A DNA stretch of 5,393 bases from Bryobacterales bacterium. GTDB taxonomy: Bacteria > Acidobacteriota > Terriglobia > Bryobacterales > Bryobacteraceae. Shown in pieces: positions 1 through 5,393 of the stretch (its first letter is position 1; the number at the start of each line of letters is the position of its first letter). The notes beneath the pieces were generated by a model. It was given only the letters and a program-made list of their open reading frames with translations, was not told the origin of the DNA and made no database searches. The position numbers and the translations under genes are program-made. The stretch is taken from assembly GCA_003139735.1 (NCBI GenBank), contig PLGA01000443.1, positions 13,498 through 18,890 on the forward strand, written 5' to 3'.

Positions 1-2
1 GG

Positions 3-1136
3 ACCAAACCAGAGGCCTCCGGCATTGTGGCGGGAGAAGCGGCCAAGATTGCGTGGAACGGCTCGGAACCCGTTGCGGCGATCGCGGATGCGGTTTGGCC
101 CGGCGTTCAGATGGGCTCCGGTCAAGGCGGAAGCGCCGCGGATTCCGGGCCTACCGGCGAACCCTGGATCAATGCCAACGGCTGGTCGATTGAGCTGGCC
201 CGTGCCCGCGCGCCGCGGAAAACCATTTGGCTGGTCAGCAAGCCGAAGGGGAACCGCCAGAACATCGTCATCGAGAATGCGTACCTGTTGGCGGTTGCCG
301 ACGCGGCGGCGGGCGGCGCACGGTGGCTGGCGTCGCTCGACGAGCAACTCACCGAAGACCTCGCGGCGCGCAAGGAAGCAGCCATCGGACGGTGGCAGAA
401 GCTGGCGGCGGCTCTTCGCTACTTTGAGGAGCGCCGTAGTTGGGCCGACAGCCGGCCGCGAGCCGTGGTGGCCGTGATTTCTACCTTCAGCGGCGCCAAC
501 GAGTTCATGTCCACCGAATTTCTGAACCTGGCGGCGCGGCGAAATCTGCTTTGCTCCCCGCTGCTCGCCAGCCAGGCCGCGACCGCCGATTTCAAACCGC
601 TCAGGGCGATCGTTTGCGTGGATGAAGAGGCTCCCCCGGATGCGCTGCGCCGCAAGCTGGAGGCGTTCGTAAAGGCAGGCGGAGCGCTGGTCGCTCCGGC
701 TTGGGCGAAAGAATTCTCGGCGGGCGGAAAACCGCTAAGCAGTCCGGTTCCCGGTTATGACGTATGGCGACTGGGAAGCGGCCGCGTGGCCGTTCCCACG
801 GCGCCATGGGAAGATCCATACAGCGTTGCGGCGGATGCCCACTCACTGATCAGCCACCGCGAAGATCCATTCCTTCTGTTCAACGGCGCTTCACTCATGG
901 CGACGTACCTGACTCGAAACGGCGGGGGTGGAGACCTGCTCGAACTGGTGCGGTACACCGCCGAGTCGCAAGGGCAGGGGGTTTCCGTGCTCGTGCGGCG
1001 GAACTATTCGTCCGTGAAGATGACTACACTCGAAAAGCCGGAAGGAGTGGATATCCGTCAAACCAAGGTGAGGGATGGAGTAGAATTGGGACTACCGGCC
1101 TTCGGTGTTTTTGCGGCCCTGGAGGCGCGGCTTTAG
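3..1136 (+). CDS. Glycoside-hydrolase-like protein, C-terminal part (5' end outside window)
   Basis: The frame is open from the left edge. A GTG at 27 has no ribosome site before it and lies inside conserved-looking sequence, so I read this as the last 377 residues of a longer protein. Residues about 25-145 resemble the end of a sugar-hydrolase TIM barrel: a SGPTGEPWINANGW segment, an LARARAP..TIWLV strand, then a long helical stretch ending in FEERRSW. Residues about 150-240 look like the Rossmann/amidotransferase-like domain found after the barrel in GH42-type beta-galactosidases (RAVVAVIS strand; RAIVCVDEEAPPDALRRKLEAFVKAGG). The last ~90 residues are beta-rich and end in LPAFGVFAALEARL, a typical closing sandwich. 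No catalytic acid can be assigned because the barrel core is off-window. The next gene follows after 8 bases. The gene being real is very likely; the hydrolase assignment is inference from fold-like patterns, and the substrate is unknown. Confidence 0.68.
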   Translation, partial: TKPEASGIVAGEAAKIAWNGSEPVAAIADAVWPGVQMGSGQGGSAADSGPTGEPWINANGWSIELARARAPRKTIWLVSKPKGNRQNIVIENAYLLAVADAAAGGARWLASLDEQLTEDLAARKEAAIGRWQKLAAALRYFEERRSWADSRPRAVVAVISTFSGANEFMSTEFLNLAARRNLLCSPLLASQAATADFKPLRAIVCVDEEAPPDALRRKLEAFVKAGGALVAPAWAKEFSAGGKPLSSPVPGYDVWRLGSGRVAVPTAPWEDPYSVAADAHSLISHREDPFLLFNGASLMATYLTRNGGGGDLLELVRYTAESQGQGVSVLVRRNYSSVKMTTLEKPEGVDIRQTKVRDGVELGLPAFGVFAALEARL

Positions 1137-1140
1137 GAGG
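1135..1140 (+). promoter_or_regulatory. Ribosome binding site for the DUF362 gene
   Basis: A perfect AGGAGG sits 4 bases before ATG 1145 and overlaps the TAG stop (1134-1136) of the upstream gene. It would be only 1 base from the in-frame GTG at 1142, so the ATG is the better start. The overlap implies translational linkage of the two genes. Confidence 0.8.
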
Positions 1141-1144
1141 GGTG

Positions 1145-2311
1145 ATGCCGCACTGTATCACGAGACGAACCTGGCTTGCCGGGGCGGGCGCGCTGGCCGG
1201 TTCCCTGGCGCTGCCGAAGCGAATGTTCAGCGCCGAGGCTCCTGCCGCCGCGGTGGCCGTGGCCAGTTGCCAGACTTATGGGCCGGAACTTGCGCCGACG
1301 CTCGAAAAGATGTTCGACCAGTTGGGCGGCTTGGGACGCATCGTCAAGGGCAAGACGGTAGCGGTGAAAGTGAATCTCACCGGTCTGCCCATCGAGCGCC
1401 TCGGTTTCCTTCCCAACGGACTAACGCATTGGACGAACCCGGCGGTGATCGAAGCGACCGTTCACTTGATGGGCAAAGCCGGGGCGCGCCGCATTCGCAT
1501 TCTGGAAAGCCCCTGGAAGTCGGCGGAACCCATCGAGGAGATCATGCTTCAGGCCGGTTGGGAGCCGCGCGATTTTGTCCATGCGGCGCCCCTGGTCGAG
1601 TTTGAGAACACGAACTTCTTGGGGTACGGAAAGCAGTATGTGAGGCTGGTCACCCCGCATGGCGGCCACGTCTTCCGGGCCTTCGACCTCAATCACTCCT
1701 ATCAGGACTGCGATGTCTTCGTCTCCATCGCCAAACTCAAGGAACACCGTACGGCCGGCGTGACGCTATCCATGAAGAACTGCTTTGGCATCACGCCTTG
1801 CACGATCTATGGCGATGGCGCTGGGGAAAAGGAACCGGGTTTGCTGCCACGGGGCGGACGCGGCATTCTGCACAGCGGTTCGCGCCAGCCTTCCGCCAGC
1901 GTTCCCTCCGAGAACGATCCCAAGTCGCCGCGGGATGCCGGCTACCGGGTGCCCGCCATCGTTTCCGACCTGGTGGCGGCGCGACCCATCCATCTGGCGA
2001 TTATCGACGGCATCCGGACGCAGACCGGCGGCGAGACCCCCGGCGGGCGCTCCATTCCGGTGGCGCCGGGAGTGTTGATTGCGAGTACAAACTGCGTCTG
2101 CGCGGATGCCGTGGGCATGGCGGCCATGGGCTTCGACCCAATGGCGGACCGCGGCAAGGCGCCCTTCGAACGGAGCGACAGCACTCTGCGGCTGGCTGAA
2201 GAACTGGGCGTGGGTACGCGCGATCTGTCTCGCATCGAGGTGCTGGGGACGCCCATTACCCAGGTGCGCTTCGATTTCCGCAATCCGGTACGGGCCCCCG
2301 ACCCGAGCTGA
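1145..2311 (+). CDS. DUF362 domain protein with Tat signal
   Basis: A 388-residue protein. The N-terminus ITRRTWLAGAGALAGSLALP carries a twin arginine (R7, R8) followed by a hydrophobic stretch, and AEA at 30-32 is a plausible signal-peptidase site, so export by the Tat route is likely. The DUF362 domain covers about residues 70-335: VKVNLTG near 74-80, a strand-helix unit ending RRIRILESP (115-123), the signature SIAKLKEHRTAGVTLSMKNC (194-213), IIDGIRTQTGG (286-296) and a block around ADAVGMAAMGFDP (320-332). A basic/Ser-Pro loop occupies about 232-268. The family often has ferredoxin or Tat-linked relatives, but no 4Fe-4S cysteine cluster is visible here; the cysteines are scattered. The biochemical function of the family is not established. 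The frame stays open upstream to 764, but that stretch overlaps the preceding gene and lacks a ribosome site. It probably forms a unit with the glycosidase-like gene. Confidence 0.9.
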   Translation: MPHCITRRTWLAGAGALAGSLALPKRMFSAEAPAAAVAVASCQTYGPELAPTLEKMFDQLGGLGRIVKGKTVAVKVNLTGLPIERLGFLPNGLTHWTNPAVIEATVHLMGKAGARRIRILESPWKSAEPIEEIMLQAGWEPRDFVHAAPLVEFENTNFLGYGKQYVRLVTPHGGHVFRAFDLNHSYQDCDVFVSIAKLKEHRTAGVTLSMKNCFGITPCTIYGDGAGEKEPGLLPRGGRGILHSGSRQPSASVPSENDPKSPRDAGYRVPAIVSDLVAARPIHLAIIDGIRTQTGGETPGGRSIPVAPGVLIASTNCVCADAVGMAAMGFDPMADRGKAPFERSDSTLRLAEELGVGTRDLSRIEVLGTPITQVRFDFRNPVRAPDPS

Positions 2312-2341
2312 TTGCGGCAGCGGGGTGCGAAGAACTCTTAC

Positions 2342-2430
2342 GCCCTTACAGGGCTGGCGTGATTCCGGACGGATTCCACAGGGCTTACGCCCTGGGCTAG
2401 GATCTGGCGCCCCTGGCGGGGCTTTGCGCC
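2342..2430. repeat. Cluster of three GC-rich dyads (degenerate intergenic repeat)
   Basis: Three hairpins follow one another: GCCCT/AGGGC with loop TAC (2342-2354), CAGGGC/GCCCTG with loop TTAC (2379-2394) and GCCCC/GGGGC with loop TGGC (2409-2422). The last is also framed by GGCGC (2406-2410) and GCGCC (2426-2430). The phrasing 'CAGGGCTTACGCCCTGGGCTA' followed by a GCCCC..GGGGC hairpin resembles dispersed intergenic repeats I recall from acidobacterial, verrucomicrobial and planctomycete genomes; that match is from memory. No T-run follows any stem, so these are not standard intrinsic terminators. Confidence 0.5.
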
Positions 2431-2531
2431 ACGCGTTAACATGTCGCGCGCCGGACCTTCATAGCGGGTACACACGTGGGCGTCCCGCCTGAAATGCCGA
2501 AGGGGATGTAGGAGGCTCAGGAGGCAGACGA

Positions 2532-2560
2532 CAAAAGGCGACCGTCCGCCTCACCTTTTG
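2532..2560. repeat. Inverted repeat upstream of the MFS gene
   Basis: CAAAAGG (2532-2538) and CCTTTTG (2554-2560) form a perfect 7-base inverted repeat around a 15-base centre. Within it AGGCG (2536-2540) and CGCCT (2547-2551) can form a competing 5-base stem. The element ends 36 bases before the MFS start codon. It could be an operator, a leader-RNA hairpin, or a weak terminator (CCTTTT on the 3' side); the sequence does not decide between these. Confidence 0.4.
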
Positions 2561-2585
2561 CTAAGCTTTTAGGTCCGTTATCGAT

Positions 2586-2590
2586 GGAGG
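2586..2590 (+). promoter_or_regulatory. Ribosome binding site for the MFS gene; sets the start at 2597
   Basis: GGAGG touches the ATG at 2591 with no spacer but lies 6 bases from the in-frame ATG at 2597. The normal spacing favours 2597, dropping the first two residues of the longer reading. Confidence 0.7.
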
Positions 2591-2596
2591 ATGTTC

Positions 2597-3721
2597 ATGC
2601 TCATTGTGGCCGCAATTCTGGCCATCTTCGTCTACGGCATGATCGCGGCCATGCTTGGCACGATCCTGCCGGACTTCTCGCAACGCTTCACGCTTTCGCC
2701 GAAACAGAATGGGAACATCGCGTTGGCGCAGGCTGTCGGACTGATCGCGGCGTCGATCTTCGCCGGGCCTTTGATCGATTCCCAGGGGACCAAAGCCGGC
2801 CTGATGCTGGGGCTGGGACTGGCGGCGCTGGCCTTGCTGCTGCTGCCCAAATCGACGGGCTACGGCTCGATTGTGCTCCTTCTGCTACTGCTCGGCCTGG
2901 GCGGCGGCTGCATCGTGACGGGGGCCTTCGCGCTGGCGGGCAGCCTGGGCGGAAATACCGCGCGGACCTTCAACCTGGTGAATCTGTTCTTCGGGTTGGG
3001 CGGAATGGCCACACCGTTTATCGCGGCCAACCTTTTCAAGAAGAATGCCACCAAGCTGTGCCTCTTCGCCGGGCTGGTGGCCGCCGCCACGTTTGCCTTC
3101 CACGGCATCACGGCGATGCCGCCGGCCAAGATCGGGTTCGACTTGTCGAAGGTCGGCAGCGTAGTGGGCTCCCCGGTGTTTTGGCTGTTGGGCGTGATGC
3201 TGTTCCTGTACGTTTCCTGCGAAGTCGGGGTTTGGAACTGGATGGCGCGGCACCTGATTGCCCAGGGCGTGGGCGAGAGCAAGGCGTTCAACATACTCAG
3301 CCTGGGCTTTGCGCTGGGCATCACGCTGGGCCGCGTGGCGGTAGTGCCGGTGCTGGGTTCGGTGGCGCCGAAGTTCGTCACGCTGGCCGCGGCCGCCGCC
3401 ATGGTGATCACGCTGCTTGTGGCATTGCGAACTAAGGATGCGACGGTGGCCGGCCTCGCGGTCTTCTGCGCCGGCTTAGCCATGGCGCCGATGTTCCCCA
3501 CGGTGAACTCGATGGCCAGCGAGGCGTTTCCGGAGGTGAAAGCGACCGCCATGGGCTTGTGCCAGACCTTCGGCTGGACGGGTCTGGCCGTCAGTTCGGG
3601 CATTATCGGGGCCATTGCCGGCGGAGATCCGAAGCGGCTGAAGAAGGCGCTGCTGATTCTGCCGTTGTTCTCCGTGCTGATTGTGCTGGCGAACCTGGCG
3701 CTGCTGGGCCTGTTGAAATAA
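2597..3721 (+). CDS. MFS transporter, fucose/glucose-permease (FHS) type
   Basis: A 374-residue integral inner-membrane protein with 12 likely helices at about 3-23, 40-61, 67-84, 90-115, 127-146, 151-172, 194-212, 230-252, 258-277, 281-301, 318-340 and 350-372. A version of the MFS loop 2-3 motif is present (GPLIDSQGTKAG, 57-68, with G57, D61, G64 and K66). Two segments recall the FHS sugar/proton symporter branch: NLFFGLGGMATPF in helix 5 (129-141) and LYVSCEVGVWNW in helix 7 (204-215), like the EVG..W motif of FucP relatives. MAPMFPTVNSMASEAFPE (296-313) also fits that branch. The usual role is proton-driven uptake of a sugar or similar small molecule; the substrate is not determinable. 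The stop codon overlaps the start of the PIG-L gene by one base, so the two are coupled and probably act on the same compound. Confidence 0.9.
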   Translation: MLIVAAILAIFVYGMIAAMLGTILPDFSQRFTLSPKQNGNIALAQAVGLIAASIFAGPLIDSQGTKAGLMLGLGLAALALLLLPKSTGYGSIVLLLLLLGLGGGCIVTGAFALAGSLGGNTARTFNLVNLFFGLGGMATPFIAANLFKKNATKLCLFAGLVAAATFAFHGITAMPPAKIGFDLSKVGSVVGSPVFWLLGVMLFLYVSCEVGVWNWMARHLIAQGVGESKAFNILSLGFALGITLGRVAVVPVLGSVAPKFVTLAAAAAMVITLLVALRTKDATVAGLAVFCAGLAMAPMFPTVNSMASEAFPEVKATAMGLCQTFGWTGLAVSSGIIGAIAGGDPKRLKKALLILPLFSVLIVLANLALLGLLK

Positions 3722-4527
3722 TGTCCGGACTTCGCGTGATCGCCTTTGGGGCGCATCCGGACGATTGCGAATACCGGTTCGGCGGCGCGGCGGCCAAGTT
3801 CGGCCGGGCCGGGGCGGCCGTGAAGTTCGTTTCCATGACCAACGGGGACGCGGGCCATCAGGAGATGGACGGCGGCGCGTTGGCCAAGGTCCGGTACGCG
3901 GAGGCCCAGACGGCGGGGAAACGGCTGGGCATCGCCGAGTACCAGGTGATGGACAACCACGACGGCGCATTGCTGCCTACGCTCGAATTGCGCCGGCAGA
4001 CCATTCGCGCCATTCGCCAGTGGAACGCCGACCTGGTTTTGGCGCCTCGGCCCAGCGACTACCACCCCGACCACCGTTACACCGCCATGCTGGTGCAGGA
4101 CGCCGCATTTCTGGTGGTTGTGCCGAAGATCGTCCCGGACGTTGCGCCGCTGCGCCGAAACCCGATCTTCCTTTATTTCGAGGACGATTTCCAGGACCCG
4201 GCGCCTTTCCGTCCGGATGTGGCCGTGGACATCGACGATGTTTGGGATACGAAGGTCGATGGGCTGGATGCGCACGCGTCGCAGTTTTACGACTGGCTGC
4301 CGTGGCTGGAGGGGAACGCGGATCAGGTTCCCAGCGACGCGGCGGCAAGAAGGCGATGGCTGTCCCGAACACGGGCAGGCAGGATTTCGCCTGCCGTAAG
4401 AGCCGCGTTGGAGCGGCGCTACGGGACCGAGCGGGGCGGCAAGACGGAGCACGCCGAAGCTTTCCAGTTGTGCGAGTTTGGGCGGCGGGCGAGCGTGGTA
4501 GAGTTGTGCGGGCTGCTCCCGGAATAG
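3721..4527 (+). CDS. PIG-L family zinc-dependent N-deacetylase
   Basis: A 268-residue cytoplasmic protein of normal family length with no signal peptide. The N-terminal strand VIAFG runs into AHPDD (11-15) and the second motif HPDH is at 115-118. By analogy with MshB and other LmbE-like enzymes, H12, D15 and H118 should bind the metal and D14 act as base. SMTNGDAGHQEMDG (38-51) and the RYAEAQTAGKRLG helix (58-70) are typical of the family. The late segment PDVAVDIDDVWDTKVDGLDAHASQFYDWLPW (165-195) and the ending HAEAFQLCEFGR match the subgroup common in acidobacteria and planctomycetes. Family members remove acyl groups from N-acetylated sugars or sugar conjugates; a bacillithiol/mycothiol role is possible but nothing here specifies it. 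Its ATG shares one base with the TAA of the transporter gene (TAATG), pointing to translational re-initiation and joint function. Confidence 0.94.
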   Translation: MSGLRVIAFGAHPDDCEYRFGGAAAKFGRAGAAVKFVSMTNGDAGHQEMDGGALAKVRYAEAQTAGKRLGIAEYQVMDNHDGALLPTLELRRQTIRAIRQWNADLVLAPRPSDYHPDHRYTAMLVQDAAFLVVVPKIVPDVAPLRRNPIFLYFEDDFQDPAPFRPDVAVDIDDVWDTKVDGLDAHASQFYDWLPWLEGNADQVPSDAAARRRWLSRTRAGRISPAVRAALERRYGTERGGKTEHAEAFQLCEFGRRASVVELCGLLPE

Positions 4528-4540
4528 GGTGCCAGGTGTG

Positions 4541-4642
4541 CGATTTTGGGCAAAACGCCCAAAATTACCAAAAATTGAGCCTGTAACACGCTGATTCTAA
4601 ACCGGCGCCCCGCGGTTTTTTGGGCAAAACGCCCAAAAATCG
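4541..4642. repeat. Paired-palindrome intergenic element (REPIN/MITE-like)
   Basis: Two identical 21-base palindromic cores lie at 4544-4564 and 4618-4638, 74 bases apart and in the same orientation (loop AAAAC in both). Copy 1 pairs ATTTTGGGC (4543-4551) with GCCCAAAAT (4557-4565); copy 2 pairs TTTTTGGGC (4617-4625) with GCCCAAAAA (4631-4639), giving 9-base stems. The outer ends also mirror each other: CGATTTTGGGC at the left and GCCCAAAAATCG at the right, so the roughly 102-base block has imperfect terminal inverted repeats. Each hairpin is followed by A rather than T on either strand, which argues against intrinsic termination. A non-autonomous repeat or a paired protein-binding site are the likely readings. 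Confidence 0.55.
4599..4621 (+). terminator. Candidate intrinsic terminator after the PIG-L gene
   Basis: AAACCG (4599-4604) pairs with CGGTTT (4613-4618) around an 8-base GC-rich loop, and a run of six T spans 4616-4621. It lies about 70 bases after the PIG-L stop, a sensible place to end the MFS/PIG-L transcript. The stem is short (three GC pairs), and its T-run is also the left arm of palindrome copy 2, so the two structures compete. This is a moderate call. Confidence 0.4.
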
Positions 4643-4684
4643 ACCGAGTGAGGCGTCTTTGCAGCGGCCTGCGGGATCGCCAAT

Positions 4685-4706
4685 GGCCGGCTTCCCGGCC
4701 TACAAT
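4685..4706 (+). promoter_or_regulatory. GC hairpin abutting a TACAAT box upstream of DUF2760
   Basis: GGCCGG (4685-4690) pairs with CCGGCC (4695-4700) around a CTTC loop. Immediately after comes TACAAT (4701-4706), a fair match to a -10 hexamer. No good -35 lies 16-18 bases upstream, and a transcript from here would have a leader of only about 12 bases before the TTG start. It may be a weak or activator-dependent promoter, or chance. Confidence 0.27.
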
Positions 4707-4713
4707 TAGGTCT

Positions 4714-4718
4714 GGAGA
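4714..4718 (+). promoter_or_regulatory. Ribosome binding site for DUF2760; supports a TTG start
   Basis: GGAGA lies 7 bases before TTG 4726. It is the only good Shine-Dalgarno near the N-terminus; the earlier in-frame GTG (4648) and the later ATG (4765) have none. Confidence 0.65.
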
Positions 4719-4725
4719 CACGCAT

Positions 4726-5259
4726 TTGAGCCGCATCATTCTCGCGATACGCTGTTTCTTCAATATGTTGTTTCGCGGGGAGCTTTCCCCACGTACGCTG
4801 ATCGATCTCAAGCTGGTAAGGAAGGGGCCGGTGCCCGCGCCCACGACGGCGAAACCCGCTCCGGTGGCGCGCGTGGCGACCGCCTCGGACGGCGCGCTGC
4901 AGATCCTGGCGATTCTCCAGCGCGACTCGCGGCTGGTGGACTTTCTGATGGAGGATATCGCCGCCTACTCCGACGACCAGGTGGGCGCGGCGGTTCGCGA
5001 GATGCACGACCAGTGCCGCGAATCGATGGGGCAGTACGTCAAGCTGCAGCCGGTGATCGACGGAGTGGAAGGCACGTTCGCGAAGACGCCGTCGGACGAT
5101 CCGAACCTGGTGAAGTTCATCGGCAACGTGCCGGCCCGTCCGCCTGCAGGCGGGATACTCCGCCACAAGGGATGGCGCGCGGCCAGGGTGACTCTGCCGG
5201 CGCTTTCGGCCAAGCAGGACGCGGCCATTGTGGCGCCGGCGGAGATTGAGATCGAGTAG
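4726..5259 (+). CDS. DUF2760 domain protein
   Basis: A 177-residue protein. The TTG start is chosen because of its ribosome site and because it keeps the conserved-looking hydrophobic N-terminus (IILAIRCFFNMLFRGEL, 4-20), which the later ATG would cut. A Pro/Ala-rich linker (about 34-52) leads to the DUF2760 core, about 57-177: LQILAILQRDSRLVDFLMED (58-77), a helix with GAAVREMHDQCRE (87-99), YVKLQPVIDGVEGTF (104-118), FIGNVPARPPAGGILRHKGW (131-150) and a final strand RVTLPAL. The length and motif order fit the family. DUF2760 genes are commonly found next to Hsp70/DnaK-like genes, and a function is not established; no Hsp70 start can be recognised in the bases that follow here. The gene stands apart from the upstream pair by about 200 bases and palindromic repeats, so it is probably a separate transcription unit. 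Confidence 0.88.
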   Translation: MSRIILAIRCFFNMLFRGELSPRTLIDLKLVRKGPVPAPTTAKPAPVARVATASDGALQILAILQRDSRLVDFLMEDIAAYSDDQVGAAVREMHDQCRESMGQYVKLQPVIDGVEGTFAKTPSDDPNLVKFIGNVPARPPAGGILRHKGWRAARVTLPALSAKQDAAIVAPAEIEIE

Positions 5260-5263
5260 GGGA
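5258..5263 (+). promoter_or_regulatory. Ribosome binding site before a short frame at 5271
   Basis: AGGGGA overlaps the DUF2760 stop codon and lies 7 bases before ATG 5271. The spacing is what one would expect for the next gene of an operon, yet the frame it serves stops after 14 codons. Confidence 0.4.
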
Positions 5264-5270
5264 TGTTAAG

Positions 5271-5359
5271 ATGACCGCCGAGAAAGCGACGGGGCTGCCG
5301 CCGAAGACGCGCTGAGGGAACAGATCGAGCGAGAGGTGCTCCCCCGGCGCGCGGCTTGA
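5271..5359 (+). pseudogene. Short or frame-interrupted start of a gene after DUF2760
   Basis: The ATG opens MTAEKATGLPPKTR and then a TGA (5313-5315). If one G were added to the GGGG run at 5291-5294, reading would pass to another frame and continue as AAAEDALREQIEREVLPRRAA, a plausible helical sequence, to a TGA at 5357-5359. This could be a sequencing error, a real frameshift in a decayed gene, or a chance short frame. A separate frame is open from 5275 to the right edge but has no credible start. No family is recognised, and the Hsp70 N-terminus expected beside DUF2760 is not seen. Confidence 0.3.
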
Positions 5360-5393
5360 GGATTGGGGTGCTTAACCGAAGTGGGGATTCATC

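Larger units (their letters stand above)
2312..2596. other. Intergenic region without a gene
   Basis: About 285 bases separate the DUF362 gene from the MFS gene. The left half holds three short GC hairpins (2342-2430) that look like a degenerate dispersed repeat. The right half holds two copies of AGGAGGC 2 bases apart (2510-2516 and 2519-2525), which lead into no usable reading frame, and an inverted repeat at 2532-2560. No convincing -35/-10 pair was found, although the MFS gene must be transcribed from here or by read-through. Confidence 0.7.

Noticed and set aside
764..1144. A 127-codon upstream extension of the DUF362 frame
   Set aside because: It overlaps the upstream gene out of frame, has no ribosome site, and its sequence is Arg/Gly-rich noise; the AGGAGG at 1135 and the Tat signal fix the start at 1145.
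2079..2492. A small plus-strand frame spanning the end of DUF362 and the intergenic repeats
   Set aside because: No ribosome site, starts inside the DUF362 gene in another frame, and translates the hairpin repeat.
2584..3435. An alternative plus-strand frame over the MFS gene starting at ATG 2584
   Set aside because: Its product is low-complexity Gly/Arg/Ala/His sequence without membrane helices, whereas the 2597 frame gives a complete 12-helix MFS protein.
2860..4452. A 530-codon open frame on the minus strand across the MFS and PIG-L genes
   Set aside because: It lies antisense to two genes with clear family motifs and its translation is rich in Pro/Arg/Ala with no recognisable domain; it is a by-product of high GC codon use.
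4543..4565. Palindrome copy 1 as a rho-independent terminator
   Set aside because: The stem is followed by A residues on either strand rather than a T-run, and the GC part is only four pairs.
4541..4642. A CRISPR array from the repeated 21-base unit
   Set aside because: Only two copies, with strongly palindromic AT-edged units and a single 53-base interval; no cas genes in the window.
4597..5166. A 189-codon minus-strand frame opposite DUF2760
   Set aside because: No domain or motif; it mirrors the DUF2760 gene and runs through the palindromic repeats.

Overview
The window is GC-rich bacterial DNA with five protein-coding genes, all on the + strand. Several traits suggest an acidobacterium of the Solibacter/Bryobacterales type or a close soil relative: the high GC content, the mix of families (a glycosidase-like protein, a Tat-exported DUF362 protein, a sugar-type MFS transporter, a PIG-L deacetylase and DUF2760), and GC-rich palindromic intergenic repeats. 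This placement rests on family composition and style, not on a marker gene.

Region 1 (3-2311): the C-terminal 377 residues of a large glycoside-hydrolase-like protein whose start lies off the left edge. It is followed after 8 bases by a complete DUF362 protein with a twin-arginine signal. The Shine-Dalgarno sequence of the second gene overlaps the stop of the first, so they are probably co-transcribed. Region 2 (2312-2596): about 285 bases without a gene. It holds three short GC hairpins that look like a degenerate dispersed repeat, then a 29-base inverted repeat just upstream of the next gene. Region 3 (2597-4527): a 12-TM MFS transporter of the fucose/glucose-permease type, translationally coupled (TAATG) to a zinc-dependent PIG-L-family deacetylase. 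Together they suggest uptake of a small sugar-like compound followed by intracellular deacylation; the substrate cannot be read from the sequence. Region 4 (4528-4725): an intergenic gap with two copies of a 21-base AT-edged palindrome, a candidate terminator between them, and a GC hairpin abutting a TACAAT box. Region 5 (4726-5393): a DUF2760 gene starting at TTG. After it, a well-placed ribosome site and ATG open a frame that stops after 14 codons.

No mobile-element genes, tRNA or rRNA genes, or CRISPR array were found. The genes belong to known families. The most unusual material is intergenic: the paired palindromes at 4541-4642, the dyad cluster at 2342-2430, and the apparently interrupted frame after DUF2760. 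I see no convincing evidence of a wholly new biological system.
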